Counted from the first letter of the stretch, positions 7,708-16,059 are shown. The stretch is 26,133 nucleotides of DNA from CAKOTZ01 sp964489885 (GCA_964489885.1 CAZAZX010000016.1:1-26133), one strand, 5' to 3'. Notes: generated by a model not told the origin, from the letters alone. Numbers and translations are program-made.

Positions 7708-10407
7708 CTAAACTTCAAATTTTATTTTACTACCGTCATATCCTCTTTCGACAATTATTTTTTTGTCAATTCTTTCTTTTAATTCTGTAACATGACTTAT
7801 AATTCCTATTAGTTTATTATTGTCTGTCAAAAGGTTTAATGTATTTATTGCCTGTTCCCTTGATTCTGCATCTAATGTTCCAAATCCCTCATCAATGAAC
7901 AAAGTATCTATAACTACACCTCCTGAATAACTTTGTATTATATCCGAAACTCCCAATGAAAGTGCAAGTGCAGCTTTAAAAGATTCCCCTCCTGATAAAG
8001 ATTTTATATCTCTTGTTTTTCCATTATAATTATCAAAAATTTCTAATTCCAATCCAATCTTTTCGCTTGCTTTATCTGAATTTTCTTTTCTAACTAACCT
8101 ATATCTTCCGTCAGTCATTTTTATAAGCCTTTTATTTGCCTCAATTATTATCATATCAAAATAAGTTGCCTGAACGAATTGTTCAAACTCGATTTTTCTT
8201 TTACCTGGTAAAGTTCCATTTGCAAGCTTTGAGAGTTCTTGATAATTAACAAATTTTCTAATTTGAATTAACAATTTATCAGCATTTTCTTTTAGCATTT
8301 TTTCTAATCTTTTATTATTTTCATAAATACCATTAATGTTTATCTGATTTTGTTTGATTTCTTTAAGATTATTTGTAATTTCTTCAACTTCCTCTTTTAT
8401 TTTTTGTTCATCCTGTTTTTTCTTGGTTTTTATGCTATTGGGAATTCCATCAAGTTTTGCTTTATTTGCAATAACCTCATTAAAATATGTTTCTACCTCT
8501 TTTTTCTTTGATTCCAATTGTTCTTTTTTAAGAACAATATTTTTGTAATCTGATTCTTTTTTAAAACCTATTGATTTATATGCGTTCTCATATTCTTTTT
8601 TTGCTTGTTCTAATTCTTCTAACTTTGCTTTTTCAGTTCTTTTATATTCCTCAAATAATGTTTTATTTTTAGTACTTTTTTCAATTTCACTTTTTATAAT
8701 TTCATTAAATTCATTAACAAATTCTTCAAAAGAAAATCCATCTAATGATAAATCTTTACCTGAAAATTCTTTATATATTTTATTTGCACTGTCATAAACT
8801 AAATTTTTACTTTTAATAATATTATTATATTTTTCTAATAAATTTCTTTCATATTCATCAAAATTAAATTTTTTTGAATCTTCTTTTAAATCTTTTATAA
8901 AAACTTCTAATTGTGAATCAAATTTTATAATAGTATTCTTTTCACTTTCATACGATTTTTCTATAACTTTCAATTCTTTCTTTATTAAGTCCAATTCATT
9001 TTTCGAAAGTACAGAATTACTTTTTTTAGCAATATTAGGATGTTCTTTACTTCCACACACAGGACAAGGCATATTTACTTCTAATTTTTCAGCAAGTATT
9101 CCAGCCTGCTCTTCAAAAAATTTGCCTTCTTCTTCTAAATAATTATCAAATTTTTCTTTATATTCAAATTTTAATTCATTATAACTTTTCACATGACTTT
9201 CCTTATTTTTTAAAAGTGTTTTGATATCATCCATCTTTTTCTTTTCTTTTGCTAGTAAATCACATTCTTCATTAATATGTTCTAGTTTTTCAAATTCGTT
9301 TTTAAATTCATTTATCTTTTTTTCCTTTTTCTGTAATTTAAACATATTTTTTTCTATTTTTTCTTTTTCTTTAATATTATTTTCGATACTATTTTTAATA
9401 TTTTCTATTTCTTTTTCAATTCTTTCAACATTCTCTTCTTTTGGCAACACAGTAGCAATTATTTTTTCATTTTTTTCAATTTTCTTTTTTTCTTCTTTAT
9501 AGTATTTTTCTTTTTGCTTTAATTGGTCAATTTTTTCTTTTATTTGATTATAGTTATCAATTTTTTCATTATTATTTTGAATTTTAAGCAATAAATCTGT
9601 CTGTTTTTTTAGTTCTTTCTCCTTTTTTTCCACTTTTTTGTTGATAACTTTTAACTCTTCACTGTTTTTACTAAGTTCATCTTTCAATGTTGATAAAACA
9701 AACTCTATATTTATTTTATTTAAATTTTTAGAGTTTAAATTTAAAATTTCTTCATTCTGGTTCTTCCATCTAATATTATCTTTATTAGTTAAAAAAGAAT
9801 ATTTTAATTCATCTAATTTTTTATCCGCTTCTCTAGTTTTGTTAGCTAAAATTTTTGAAATAGAATTATATATATTTGTGTCAAAAATTCTCCTAAAAAC
9901 TTCAGTTCTATCTTTGCTTTCTGCAAATAATATTTTTAAAAACTCTCCTTGTGCCAACATGGAAATTTGTTTGAATTGCTTAACATTTATCCCAAGAATT
10001 TCTTCGATTTTTTCATTAACATTTGAAACGCCTGAAACAACTTTTCCAGAGCATTCAAGATACGCATCTGCAATATTTTTAGTTGTTCCATCGCCACTTT
10101 TTTTAAGCCTTTCATATTGAGGTGTTCTTCTTATTTCATAAGTTTTATTCTTATGAGAAAAAGTAAATTTTACATACGTTTCTGTATCGTTATCCGCAAA
10201 ATTGCTCCTCACAGAAGATACTTGTCTTGTTGAGCCACTAGTTTCACCAAAAAGAGCAAATACAATTGCATCAAAAATTGTAGTTTTTCCAGATCCAGTA
10301 TCACCTGTAATTAGAAAAATCCCGTTATTTCCTATTTTTTTAAAATCAATTTCTACTTTATCTTTATATGGCCCAAATGCAGACATTTCTAAAATTTTTG
10401 GTTTCAA
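7708..10407 (-). CDS. sbcC: Exonuclease subunit SbcC (Rad50-like ATPase)
   Basis: An 899-residue SMC-type ATPase that works with SbcD to cut hairpins and process DNA ends. The N-terminal Walker A is GDTGSGKTT, preceded by the SbcC start pattern SAFGPYKDKVEIDF. Two long coiled-coil arms flank a zinc hook CPVC at 448-451. The C-terminus has the ABC signature LSGGESFKAALALSLGVSD and the Walker B region TLFIDEGFGTLD. The start is TTG, directly abutting the sbcD stop, with an AAGGGAGG site. The coiled coils are very rich in K, E and N, as expected for an AT-rich genome. Confidence 0.96.
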   Translation of the reverse strand: MKPKILEMSAFGPYKDKVEIDFKKIGNNGIFLITGDTGSGKTTIFDAIVFALFGETSGSTRQVSSVRSNFADNDTETYVKFTFSHKNKTYEIRRTPQYERLKKSGDGTTKNIADAYLECSGKVVSGVSNVNEKIEEILGINVKQFKQISMLAQGEFLKILFAESKDRTEVFRRIFDTNIYNSISKILANKTREADKKLDELKYSFLTNKDNIRWKNQNEEILNLNSKNLNKINIEFVLSTLKDELSKNSEELKVINKKVEKKEKELKKQTDLLLKIQNNNEKIDNYNQIKEKIDQLKQKEKYYKEEKKKIEKNEKIIATVLPKEENVERIEKEIENIKNSIENNIKEKEKIEKNMFKLQKKEKKINEFKNEFEKLEHINEECDLLAKEKKKMDDIKTLLKNKESHVKSYNELKFEYKEKFDNYLEEEGKFFEEQAGILAEKLEVNMPCPVCGSKEHPNIAKKSNSVLSKNELDLIKKELKVIEKSYESEKNTIIKFDSQLEVFIKDLKEDSKKFNFDEYERNLLEKYNNIIKSKNLVYDSANKIYKEFSGKDLSLDGFSFEEFVNEFNEIIKSEIEKSTKNKTLFEEYKRTEKAKLEELEQAKKEYENAYKSIGFKKESDYKNIVLKKEQLESKKKEVETYFNEVIANKAKLDGIPNSIKTKKKQDEQKIKEEVEEITNNLKEIKQNQININGIYENNKRLEKMLKENADKLLIQIRKFVNYQELSKLANGTLPGKRKIEFEQFVQATYFDMIIIEANKRLIKMTDGRYRLVRKENSDKASEKIGLELEIFDNYNGKTRDIKSLSGGESFKAALALSLGVSDIIQSYSGGVVIDTLFIDEGFGTLDAESREQAINTLNLLTDNNKLIGIISHVTELKERIDKKIIVERGYDGSKIKFEV

Positions 10408-11556
10408 TTAATTTGCCTCCCTTCTTGCTTCTTCAATAACTTCCCTAATAATTTCTTCTTGTTCTTCGTTCATTGTTTGATTATTTTGATATTCGTAAAA
10501 TTCATTAAATAATTCGAGTTCACTTTTTTTCTTTATATTGTCAATTTCTGAAAGGCTTCTTTCTAAATTTACGCCAGTCTTTGAATTTTTTATATCTAAT
10601 CTTAGTGTATTTGGATAAATACTTCTTATTTGACCTATAGCATCATAAATAGGCTCTTCATTTGTTATTATAGCTCTAATATAGTCATTAGTATCTTTTA
10701 TATTTTCTTTTTTAACTAATTCTTCAATTGGTCCTTCAATTACTCTCATATCCCTCAAAGGTTTTAATGGATATAATTCATATTCTAAATTTCCCTTTTC
10801 TTTAAAATCAATAATTGTTAAAACTTTCTTTTGGTTAACCTCTGAAAAAGAATATTTTAACATTGTTCCAGCATACCTCGCAGTATCCCTTCCAATTCTT
10901 TGAGGTCTGTGAATATGACCCAAAGCTACATAGTCAAAATCATCAAAGTTTGAAACATCAACATTTTCAGTACCACCTAAAATCAATGTTTCAGATTCAG
11001 ATTTTTCAGGTTCATGTTCACCTGATGTAACAAATTGATGAGACAATATAATATTTCTTTCATTTTTATTAATTTTTTCATTTTTAATGACTCTTTTTAT
11101 AGCCTCATCATATGAATCAATTTCTTCTTCAAAATATCGTTTTATATCAATTGGTTTTAAATATGGAAGCATATAAATGTTTATAATTCCATATTCGTCC
11201 TTTGTTACATATTTTTTTATTTCACCATCATAAGTAGTACATATATGTAATCCTTCTTTTTCGAATATTTTGCTACCAAAATTTAGTCTTTCTTTTGAAT
11301 CATGATTACCTGAAATAATAAAGACCTCAACTTTTAATTCTTTTATTAAAGCATTCAAAAAATCATTTAATACATTTACTGCATCACTTGAAGGAATTGC
11401 TCTATCATATATATCTCCAGCAATAAGAACAATATCTATTTCTTTTTTCTTTATTATTTCAATTATTTCTTTAAGCATATATTTTTGATCTTCAATCATT
11501 GATTGTTCAAGCACATTTTTACCTATATGTAAATCAGCTAAATGTAAAATTTTCAT
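10408..11556 (-). CDS. sbcD: Exonuclease subunit SbcD (Mre11-like nuclease)
   Basis: A 382-residue calcineurin-like metallophosphoesterase, the nuclease partner of SbcC. Metal-binding motifs appear in order: LHLADLHIGKN at the N-terminus, AGDIYDRAIPSSDAV, IISGNHDSKERL, LSHQFVTSGEHEPE and YVALGHIHRPQRI. The C-terminal part fits the capping and SbcC-binding domain. The start ATG has a GAAAGGA site. sbcC begins right after its stop, so the two should be translated together. Confidence 0.96.
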   Translation of the reverse strand: MKILHLADLHIGKNVLEQSMIEDQKYMLKEIIEIIKKKEIDIVLIAGDIYDRAIPSSDAVNVLNDFLNALIKELKVEVFIISGNHDSKERLNFGSKIFEKEGLHICTTYDGEIKKYVTKDEYGIINIYMLPYLKPIDIKRYFEEEIDSYDEAIKRVIKNEKINKNERNIILSHQFVTSGEHEPEKSESETLILGGTENVDVSNFDDFDYVALGHIHRPQRIGRDTARYAGTMLKYSFSEVNQKKVLTIIDFKEKGNLEYELYPLKPLRDMRVIEGPIEELVKKENIKDTNDYIRAIITNEEPIYDAIGQIRSIYPNTLRLDIKNSKTGVNLERSLSEIDNIKKKSELELFNEFYEYQNNQTMNEEQEEIIREVIEEARREAN

Positions 11557-11599
11557 TTATTTGTCCTTTCATAAATTGTATTATTTATTAATTTTTAAC

Positions 11600-11628
11600 A
11601 TTATATCAAACAGACTTATCAAATTCAA
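11600..11628 (-). promoter_or_regulatory. SigA-type promoter for sbcDC
   Basis: TTGAAT (11623-11628) and TATAAT (11600-11605) on the - strand are separated by 17 bp, and a TG sits just before the -10. It lies about 45 bp before the sbcD start and diverges from spoVG. Confidence 0.7.
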
Positions 11629-11767
11629 ACCCCAAAATATTACATAACTTTTAAAATTTTAAATATTATAAATGTTTGTGTCATACAACTTATATATAAT
11701 AAATTTAGATTGTTTTCCTTTTTTTACATCAAATTAATTATAAAATAGAGAAGGAAAAAATATTTTT

Positions 11768-11809
11768 TTGACGAATAATATATTTGTACATATAAATATG
11801 TACAAATAT
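11768..11809 (+). promoter_or_regulatory. spoVG promoter overlapped by a palindromic operator candidate
   Basis: TTGACG (11768-11773) and TATAAA (11791-11796) are separated by exactly 17 bp. A perfect inverted repeat with 13-bp arms (ATATTTGTACATA at 11780-11792 and its complement at 11797-11809, 4-nt centre) covers half of the spacer, the whole -10 and the likely start point. That position is typical of a repressor site. A transcript starting further upstream would instead form a leader hairpin followed by five Ts. Confidence 0.6.
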
Positions 11810-11837
11810 TTTTATAACATTGGAAGGCGGTGCACAA

Positions 11838-12107
11838 ATGCAAATAACAGATGTACGTTTAAGAAAAGTAAACACAGAAAACAGAATGAAGGCTGTAGCT
11901 TCTGTAACATTTGATAACGAATTCGTAATTCATGATATCAAAGTTATTGAAAGCCAAAATGGATTATTTATTGCTATGCCAAGTAGAAAAACTCCTAACG
12001 GAGAATTTAAGGATATAGCTCATCCAATCAATCCTGAAACAAGGGAGAAAATTCAAAAAGCTATTTTAGAAGCTTATGATGCTCCAGAAACAGAAACAGC
12101 AGAATAA
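11838..12107 (+). CDS. spoVG: SpoVG family regulator
   Basis: An 89-residue SpoVG, a small nucleic-acid-binding regulator linked in other Bacillota to sporulation, capsule and virulence control. The whole length matches the family: MQITDVRLRKVNTENRMKAV, then FDNEFVIHDIKVIE, LFIAMPSRKTPNGEFKDIAH and PINPETREKIQ. An upstream in-frame TTG (11820) is unlikely as start because family members begin at MxITDVRLR and because a GGAAGG site sits about 10 nt before this ATG. It is the only + strand gene here and is followed by a strong terminator. Its presence does not by itself show that the organism sporulates. Confidence 0.95.
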   Translation: MQITDVRLRKVNTENRMKAVASVTFDNEFVIHDIKVIESQNGLFIAMPSRKTPNGEFKDIAHPINPETREKIQKAILEAYDAPETETAE

Positions 12108-12124
12108 GATTTAATAGAGTTTTC

Positions 12125-12153
12125 AAAGCATTGCATTTTGCAATGCTTTTTTT
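12125..12153 (+). terminator. Terminator of spoVG
   Basis: An 11-bp perfect stem (AAAGCATTGCA at 12125-12135 with 12139-12149), a 3-nt loop and a T run of about seven, 17 bp past the spoVG stop. Confidence 0.9.
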
Positions 12154-12176
12154 GCATATTGTTTCACAATATGCAA
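12152..12176. repeat. Perfect 11-bp hairpin with TTC loop
   Basis: TTGCATATTGT (12152-12162) pairs with 12166-12176 around TTC. It sits directly between two terminators and has no T run of its own on the + strand. The segment TTGTTTCAC resembles the core of the recurrent motif at 13009-13030. Confidence 0.6.
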
Positions 12177-12180
12177 TTTA

Positions 12181-12210
12181 AAAGGGCACCAATTTTGGTG
12201 TCCTTTTTTT
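12181..12210. terminator. Terminator at the 3' end of the first paralog, possibly bidirectional
   Basis: A 12-bp stem with one G-U pair (AAAGGGCACCAA with 12195-12206) is followed by a T run on the + strand and by TTTT on the - strand. It lies about 60 bp past the - strand gene stop. The core GGCACCAATTT is shared with the hairpin behind the second paralog. Confidence 0.75.
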
Positions 12211-12269
12211 GTTATGTTTTTGCGCTATCTATGCTTTGCTGTAGCTTATCACCTTGTGCCGTGCGTTCC

Positions 12270-12785
12270 TCAGCTAAGAAGTTTCCTGCAAAGCAGGATT
12301 ACTTCTTCTTTTGAATTGTTGATAGGCTCAACTTGCGCCTTTAGGATAAGCCGGGACATAGTGGGATCTTCGGTAAATCCGAACATTCCAGGATGTCTCT
12401 TACAGAAACCATCATAGATATTTTGGTTATAGAACCAAAACCTCGCCGGTTTCCTAGCAAGTCCCAAAAAATCGCCAAGCCAAAGGGAGTCTAAAGTGAC
12501 GACTTCACCGACCTTGGAGCGATTGAATCCATGGGGATTTCGCCCCATCTTCCGAAGGAAGAACTTGAAATCGGCCATGCACTCCACCTTTGTAAATGGA
12601 GTCTCCTGTAGCTCTCCCTCGTCCTGGAAGAATGAGAGTTTCGTTAAATACTCTACTGCAAAGCGGTACTCATCGTTAAGACAAGTAGGTTCCCGTATTG
12701 CCTCAAGCTCTTTCAAAAGGCTATCAAGCCTCTTTTCCTCTTTTGGCCACTTCCGCACATAATTAAAAAGATCCAGCAAAAACAT
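12270..12785 (-). CDS. Unknown protein, paralog A of a tandem pair
   Basis: A 171-residue soluble protein that I do not recognise. It shares with its neighbour (13110-13637) the blocks GRNxxGxNRS, VTLDSLWLGDxxGLxxxPAR, YxGFCKxxP, DPTMxxLIxKxQVxxIN and a C-terminal LLS. It has no signal peptide or membrane segment and is rich in W, F, K and R. The start ATG at 12785 is set by a GGAGG site 9 nt upstream; an ATG at 12812 lacks one. Base composition is clearly richer in GC than the flanking genes. Four in-frame CGG codons (12351-12353, 12552-12554, 12693-12695, 12753-12755) lie inside an intact frame, unlike the core genes here. That pattern and the composition suggest transfer from another genome. 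No function is assigned. Confidence 0.75.
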   Translation of the reverse strand: MFLLDLFNYVRKWPKEEKRLDSLLKELEAIREPTCLNDEYRFAVEYLTKLSFFQDEGELQETPFTKVECMADFKFFLRKMGRNPHGFNRSKVGEVVTLDSLWLGDFLGLARKPARFWFYNQNIYDGFCKRHPGMFGFTEDPTMSRLILKAQVEPINNSKEEVILLCRKLLS

Positions 12786-12833
12786 GATGTGTGCCTCCTT
12801 TGCACCAAACACTTGAAAACATTCATCTTTTTA

Positions 12834-12862
12834 ATTATAGCACTTTTTTTGCTTTATGTAAA
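12834..12862 (-). promoter_or_regulatory. Promoter of paralog A
   Basis: TTTACA (12857-12862), 17-bp spacer, perfect TATAAT (12834-12839) on the - strand. The box and spacer are nearly identical to the paralog B promoter at 13696-13724, with one base changed in the spacer. Confidence 0.8.
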
Positions 12863-13008
12863 CGAAGTTAGTAAAAACTTCCTATTTTTCCATGAAAAAT
12901 TTTTACAATGCATTTATTTATACTATAAAACATATAAATTATAAATTCTGTTTTCTAAAATATATAAGACTCACTTTGCACAGCTAAAGCTGTGGATTTG
13001 TTCCCCAG

Positions 13009-13030
13009 AACCTTGTTGTTTCACGATAAA
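13009..13030 (+). repeat. Recurrent hairpin-associated motif, copy 2
   Basis: AACCTTGTTGTTTCAC plus GATAAA, 10 bp before the hairpin at 13041. It matches the copies at 5701-5722 and 20944-20965 at all but a few of 22 positions, in the same orientation relative to the hairpin. Confidence 0.6.
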
Positions 13031-13040
13031 TAGGCAATAT

Positions 13041-13070
13041 AAATAGGCACCAATTTGGGTGCCTATTTTT
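13041..13070. terminator. Terminator at the 3' end of the second paralog, bidirectional
   Basis: AAATAGGCACC (13041-13051) pairs perfectly with 13058-13068 around a 6-nt loop. Ts follow on the + strand, and the arm plus flank give a T-rich end on the - strand. It lies about 40 bp past the paralog B stop and is related to the hairpin at 12181-12206. Confidence 0.75.
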
Positions 13071-13109
13071 GTTGTGTGTTCTCGTGCTACCTGCCGTACT
13101 TTGTGTTTT

Positions 13110-13637
13110 TCAGCTGAGAAGCTGGCAGCAAAGATTCTGAAACTCAAAGTATGAGGAATTAATTCCCTTAACCTGAGTCTTAGCAATCAACTCCGCCATC
13201 GTCGGGTCTTTAATGAAACCCTCGTGAGGGAACTTCTTGCAAAAGCCAGTATAGACCTCATGGTCCTTATACCAGCTACGAGCCGGCATTGTGACTAGGC
13301 CGAAAACATCGCCAAGCCATAAGCTGTCAAGAGTAACATCGTGTCCCTTCTCACTACGGTTCATCCCGTACTGATTACGTCCTAACACCTTCAGAGCCCG
13401 ATTGAACTTTGACTGTACCTCTTTCTTTTCTTTCGGAGCATTCTTCAGCTCCCCTTTGTCGTAAAAATGCGAGACTACAGACAGAAACTCGAGGCAGAAG
13501 AAATATGCCTCGATGCTTTCCTGCGGAGCCTCCATTTTCCGCAAAGAAATAAGCATCTCCTCTAATCTTCTCTGTTCCTCTTTCCATTTTTTCTTGGAAA
13601 AAATGGAAAGAGCGGGGAAAAACACATTGTTGCTCAT
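13110..13637 (-). CDS. Unknown protein, paralog B of a tandem pair
   Basis: A 175-residue soluble protein of unknown function, homologous along its length to the gene at 12270-12785 and strongest in the second half (GRNQYGMNRS, VTLDSLWLGDVFGLVTMPAR, YTGFCKKFP, DPTMAELIAKTQVKGINSS). The N-terminal 30 residues are basic. The start ATG at 13637 is set by an AAAGGAGG site about 9 nt upstream; an ATG at 13673 lacks one. Composition is GC-richer than the neighbourhood. Two in-frame CGG codons (13398-13400, 13539-13541) lie in the intact frame. It has its own promoter and terminator, so the pair forms two similar single-gene units in tandem. Divergence shows the duplication is not recent, or that the two were acquired separately. 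Confidence 0.75.
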   Translation of the reverse strand: MSNNVFFPALSIFSKKKWKEEQRRLEEMLISLRKMEAPQESIEAYFFCLEFLSVVSHFYDKGELKNAPKEKKEVQSKFNRALKVLGRNQYGMNRSEKGHDVTLDSLWLGDVFGLVTMPARSWYKDHEVYTGFCKKFPHEGFIKDPTMAELIAKTQVKGINSSYFEFQNLCCQLLS

Positions 13638-13695
13638 AATTAAAGGCCTCCTTTTCGTACTGCAACAACACATAAAACATCTTAAATCTACTTTA

Positions 13696-13724
13696 ATTAT
13701 AGCACTTTTTTTGTTTTATGTAAA
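13696..13724 (-). promoter_or_regulatory. Promoter of paralog B
   Basis: TTTACA (13719-13724), 17-bp spacer, TATAAT (13696-13701) on the - strand, about 60 bp before the start. The same promoter block precedes paralog A. Confidence 0.8.
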
Positions 13725-13760
13725 CATCATCCTATGATTTTCCTATAACACTATTACTTT

Positions 13761-16018
13761 TCAATCCACTTTTACAATATACACTGGTGAATTTTTATAT
13801 TTAATATCATCCATATACACTATATTACCCAAACTACACAAAAATTCAACATTCATATTTTTATATTTACTATATTCCTCATTTCCAATATAAATATACT
13901 TAATATTATATTGTTTTAATAAATCTTTTACACTTTCTCTATCACTAGAATTGTAAATATAATAAATATCATTCCATCTTTTTTGCTCTTCTTTTGGTAT
14001 GTTATAATTTTCAGCTCTCCATATCCATTCATGGCCATGCCAACCAAGCAAAGTTGGAACACCAGTAAAAACTGAAATTCTAGCAGATGTTGTATAATCT
14101 CCATCTGCAGCTTCTAACATAACATCGTCTTTAGATATGTTTTCTCTAATCCATAAAATAGCTTTATAATCATCTTGATTACTATTAATAATATTTCCTT
14201 CAATTTTGCTCATATCTTGTGGTGTTTTTTGATTTGTTACATATTTTATTGCATTTATTCCATATCCAAATGATGTTATTTGGATAATAAGTATAATACA
14301 AGCTACACATTTTAAAACTAATCGTTTCTGCATAAAAATTTTTGCAATAATATAACCAATTACAATACTAAACATTATGTATCCTTGATATGTTAATTTA
14401 AACATTGTATTAGCTCTTTTGTATTCATCAGAATAAATATCTTTTAAGTAAATCAGCTCTGGTAAAATAACAAGACCTATAGCACAAGCAGAAATTATAA
14501 AAATATAAATATCTACAGCATTTAAGCTTCTTACTCTTTTTATAAAATTTGATTCGCCTTTTCTTTTTTTTATTATTTCTACGAGAAGAATTGCAAAAAA
14601 TATCAAGCAAATTAATATTGGAAAAGCCCACAAAACAAGCCATTTGTATAGAGGAGATGTAATATGAGTTAAGAATACTTTTGTCGCACTTATATATAAA
14701 TCTCTAGAAAACGGTAATGTAATAAGTTCTTCTAATGCTATAATTTCTAATATTTGTGGAATCGCAACAAATATTTTTCTTTTGCTTTCTCCATACTTCA
14801 TTATACTATTTGCAAGTAGGGATATTAAAATAACAACAAGATATATTGGAAAATCCCAATAATTTGTCATTTTTTGAATGCCAAGAATTATTGCAATAAT
14901 TGGTATTTTAAGATTTATTAGCCTTTTTTTTGTATCTTCATTTTTATCTTCACAAAAAACAGCTAAAATAATGGAAAGCATCACGCAACTCCAAATTATA
15001 TCAACATAATGTGCATGCAAATCTCCTACAACATTTGAATAAGCAGGAATTTCTGTAATTGTTTTATCATTTGTTTCTGGTCTATATCCTATATATCTTA
15101 CTGGATCTGAATAAAAATAAGTATCTTTATTTCCAAGAACATGATAATAGATTGGATAATACATTGTCCCGCCAATTGATATTGCAAAACCAGCAAGTAA
15201 AGCCACCATTACTGGTATTAATTTTATATCAAATTTTTTTATTATATCTTTTGTTTTGTTGATTGACTGAGCATCATTTTCCTCTTTTTTGTTTCCGCAT
15301 TTTATCTTCTATAAGTTTAAGTCCCAAATTGTATCCAATAGAACATGGCAAAGAAAAACTTAGAGCTCCAATTAGTGCAATCATCATATTGTATCCCTCT
15401 GGTGGATTTAAAAAAGAAAGCTTTGTAACAAATGCAGAAATATACTGTCCAAAATAATAATAATTTATACTATGTCCAGAGAACCAAATGTCCTCTACTG
15501 GCATATATTTACTGTAAAATATTGAATTCATATATCCAAAATCCATATATTTTTCTGTATCGCAATTTATCGAAACATTAAAATTTCTTAAATAAGTAAA
15601 AGCTATTAATGCTACACAAAAAACAATTTCCGATTTTAAAATTTCTTTTATAAGCTCACACAATTGAGTTTGGTCTTGTTGTTTATTATGTTTTGAAATT
15701 ACAATTATTGCACCAAAAATTCCAAATAAAATAACAGCTATCCAACAGCTTGCAATAGAAAAACTAAGAATTTTCATATAAAAAGTTAACCAAAGTATGA
15801 TTCCTAAAATTCCAATTCCAATTAATTTAGAAAAAATCCAACCTTTATCATTAAATTTTTTAAATATCAATGATGTTATCGGAAAAAATACTATACCTAC
15901 TATAAATAAAGTTGCATAAACTTTTTCAAAATATACATAATTAACTCCTAAAAGAATCTTTCCGTATTAATAAAATAGATATAAGTATTATACTTAAAAA
16001 AGATATTTTTTTTATCAT
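13761..16018 (-). CDS. DUF2298 polytopic membrane protein, needing two +1 shifts at CGG
   Basis: A large multi-pass membrane protein of the DUF2298 (YYY) type, about 751 residues once two frame breaks are joined. From the ATG at 16018, codon 19 is CGG (15962-15964) and the zero frame stops seven codons later. Skipping the C opens a frame with DTEKYMDFGYMNSIFYSKYM, DIWFSGHSINYYYFGQYI and later NPPEGYNMM. Codon 241 is CGG again (15295-15297), with a stop seven codons later. Skipping the C joins to the part with the conserved GDLHAHYVDI, many membrane helices and a soluble C-terminus (VFTGVPTLLGWHGHEWIW). Family members are uncharacterised; their layout recalls membrane glycosyltransferases, which is inference only. 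The start has a GAAAGGA site, somewhat distant. The gene follows the ftsH terminator, and no clear promoter of its own was found. Confidence 0.85.
15295..15297 (-). other. CGG +1 frameshift site B in the DUF2298 gene
   Basis: Zero frame: GAT AAA ATG CGG AAA CAA AAA AGA GGA AAA TGA. Skipping the C gives ATG GGA AAC AAA AAA GAG GAA AAT GAT and runs open into the second half of the protein. Confidence 0.85.
15962..15964 (-). other. CGG +1 frameshift site A in the DUF2298 gene
   Basis: Zero frame: TTA TTA ATA CGG AAA GAT TCT TTT AGG AGT TAA. Skipping the C gives ATA GGA AAG ATT CTT TTA GGA GTT and runs open through the first membrane segments into the known frame. Confidence 0.82.
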
Positions 16019-16059
16019 TGAAAATATATTTCCTTTCTCATAAAAAAACTTTTGCAAAA

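Larger units (their letters stand above)
12902..13070 (+). ncRNA. Possible small RNA with promoter and terminator between the paralogs
   Basis: This covers most of the 324-bp gap between the paralogs. On the + strand, TTTACA (12902-12907), a 16-bp spacer and TATAAA (12924-12929) could start a transcript near 12936. It would pass a small hairpin (CACAGCT, AA, AGCTGTG at about 12979-12994) and the recurrent motif, and end at the hairpin at 13041-13068 with its T run: an RNA of about 135 nt. No convincing reading frame lies inside. This rests on promoter and terminator patterns alone; the hairpin also serves paralog B on the other strand. Confidence 0.3.

Noticed and set aside
9638..10120. A 160-residue + strand reading frame
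   Set aside because: It is antisense to the sbcC N-terminal region; composition is the mirror image of coiled-coil coding sequence.
11820..11837. A TTG start that would extend spoVG by six codons
   Set aside because: The extension covers the ribosome binding site and family members start at the downstream ATG.
12214..12762. + strand reading frames antisense to paralog A
   Set aside because: They have no ribosome binding site or promoter, and homology between the two paralogs supports the - strand frame.
13375..13680. A 101-residue - strand reading frame overlapping paralog B
   Set aside because: It is a different frame over the same stretch. The paralog B frame is supported by homology to paralog A and a better placed binding site.
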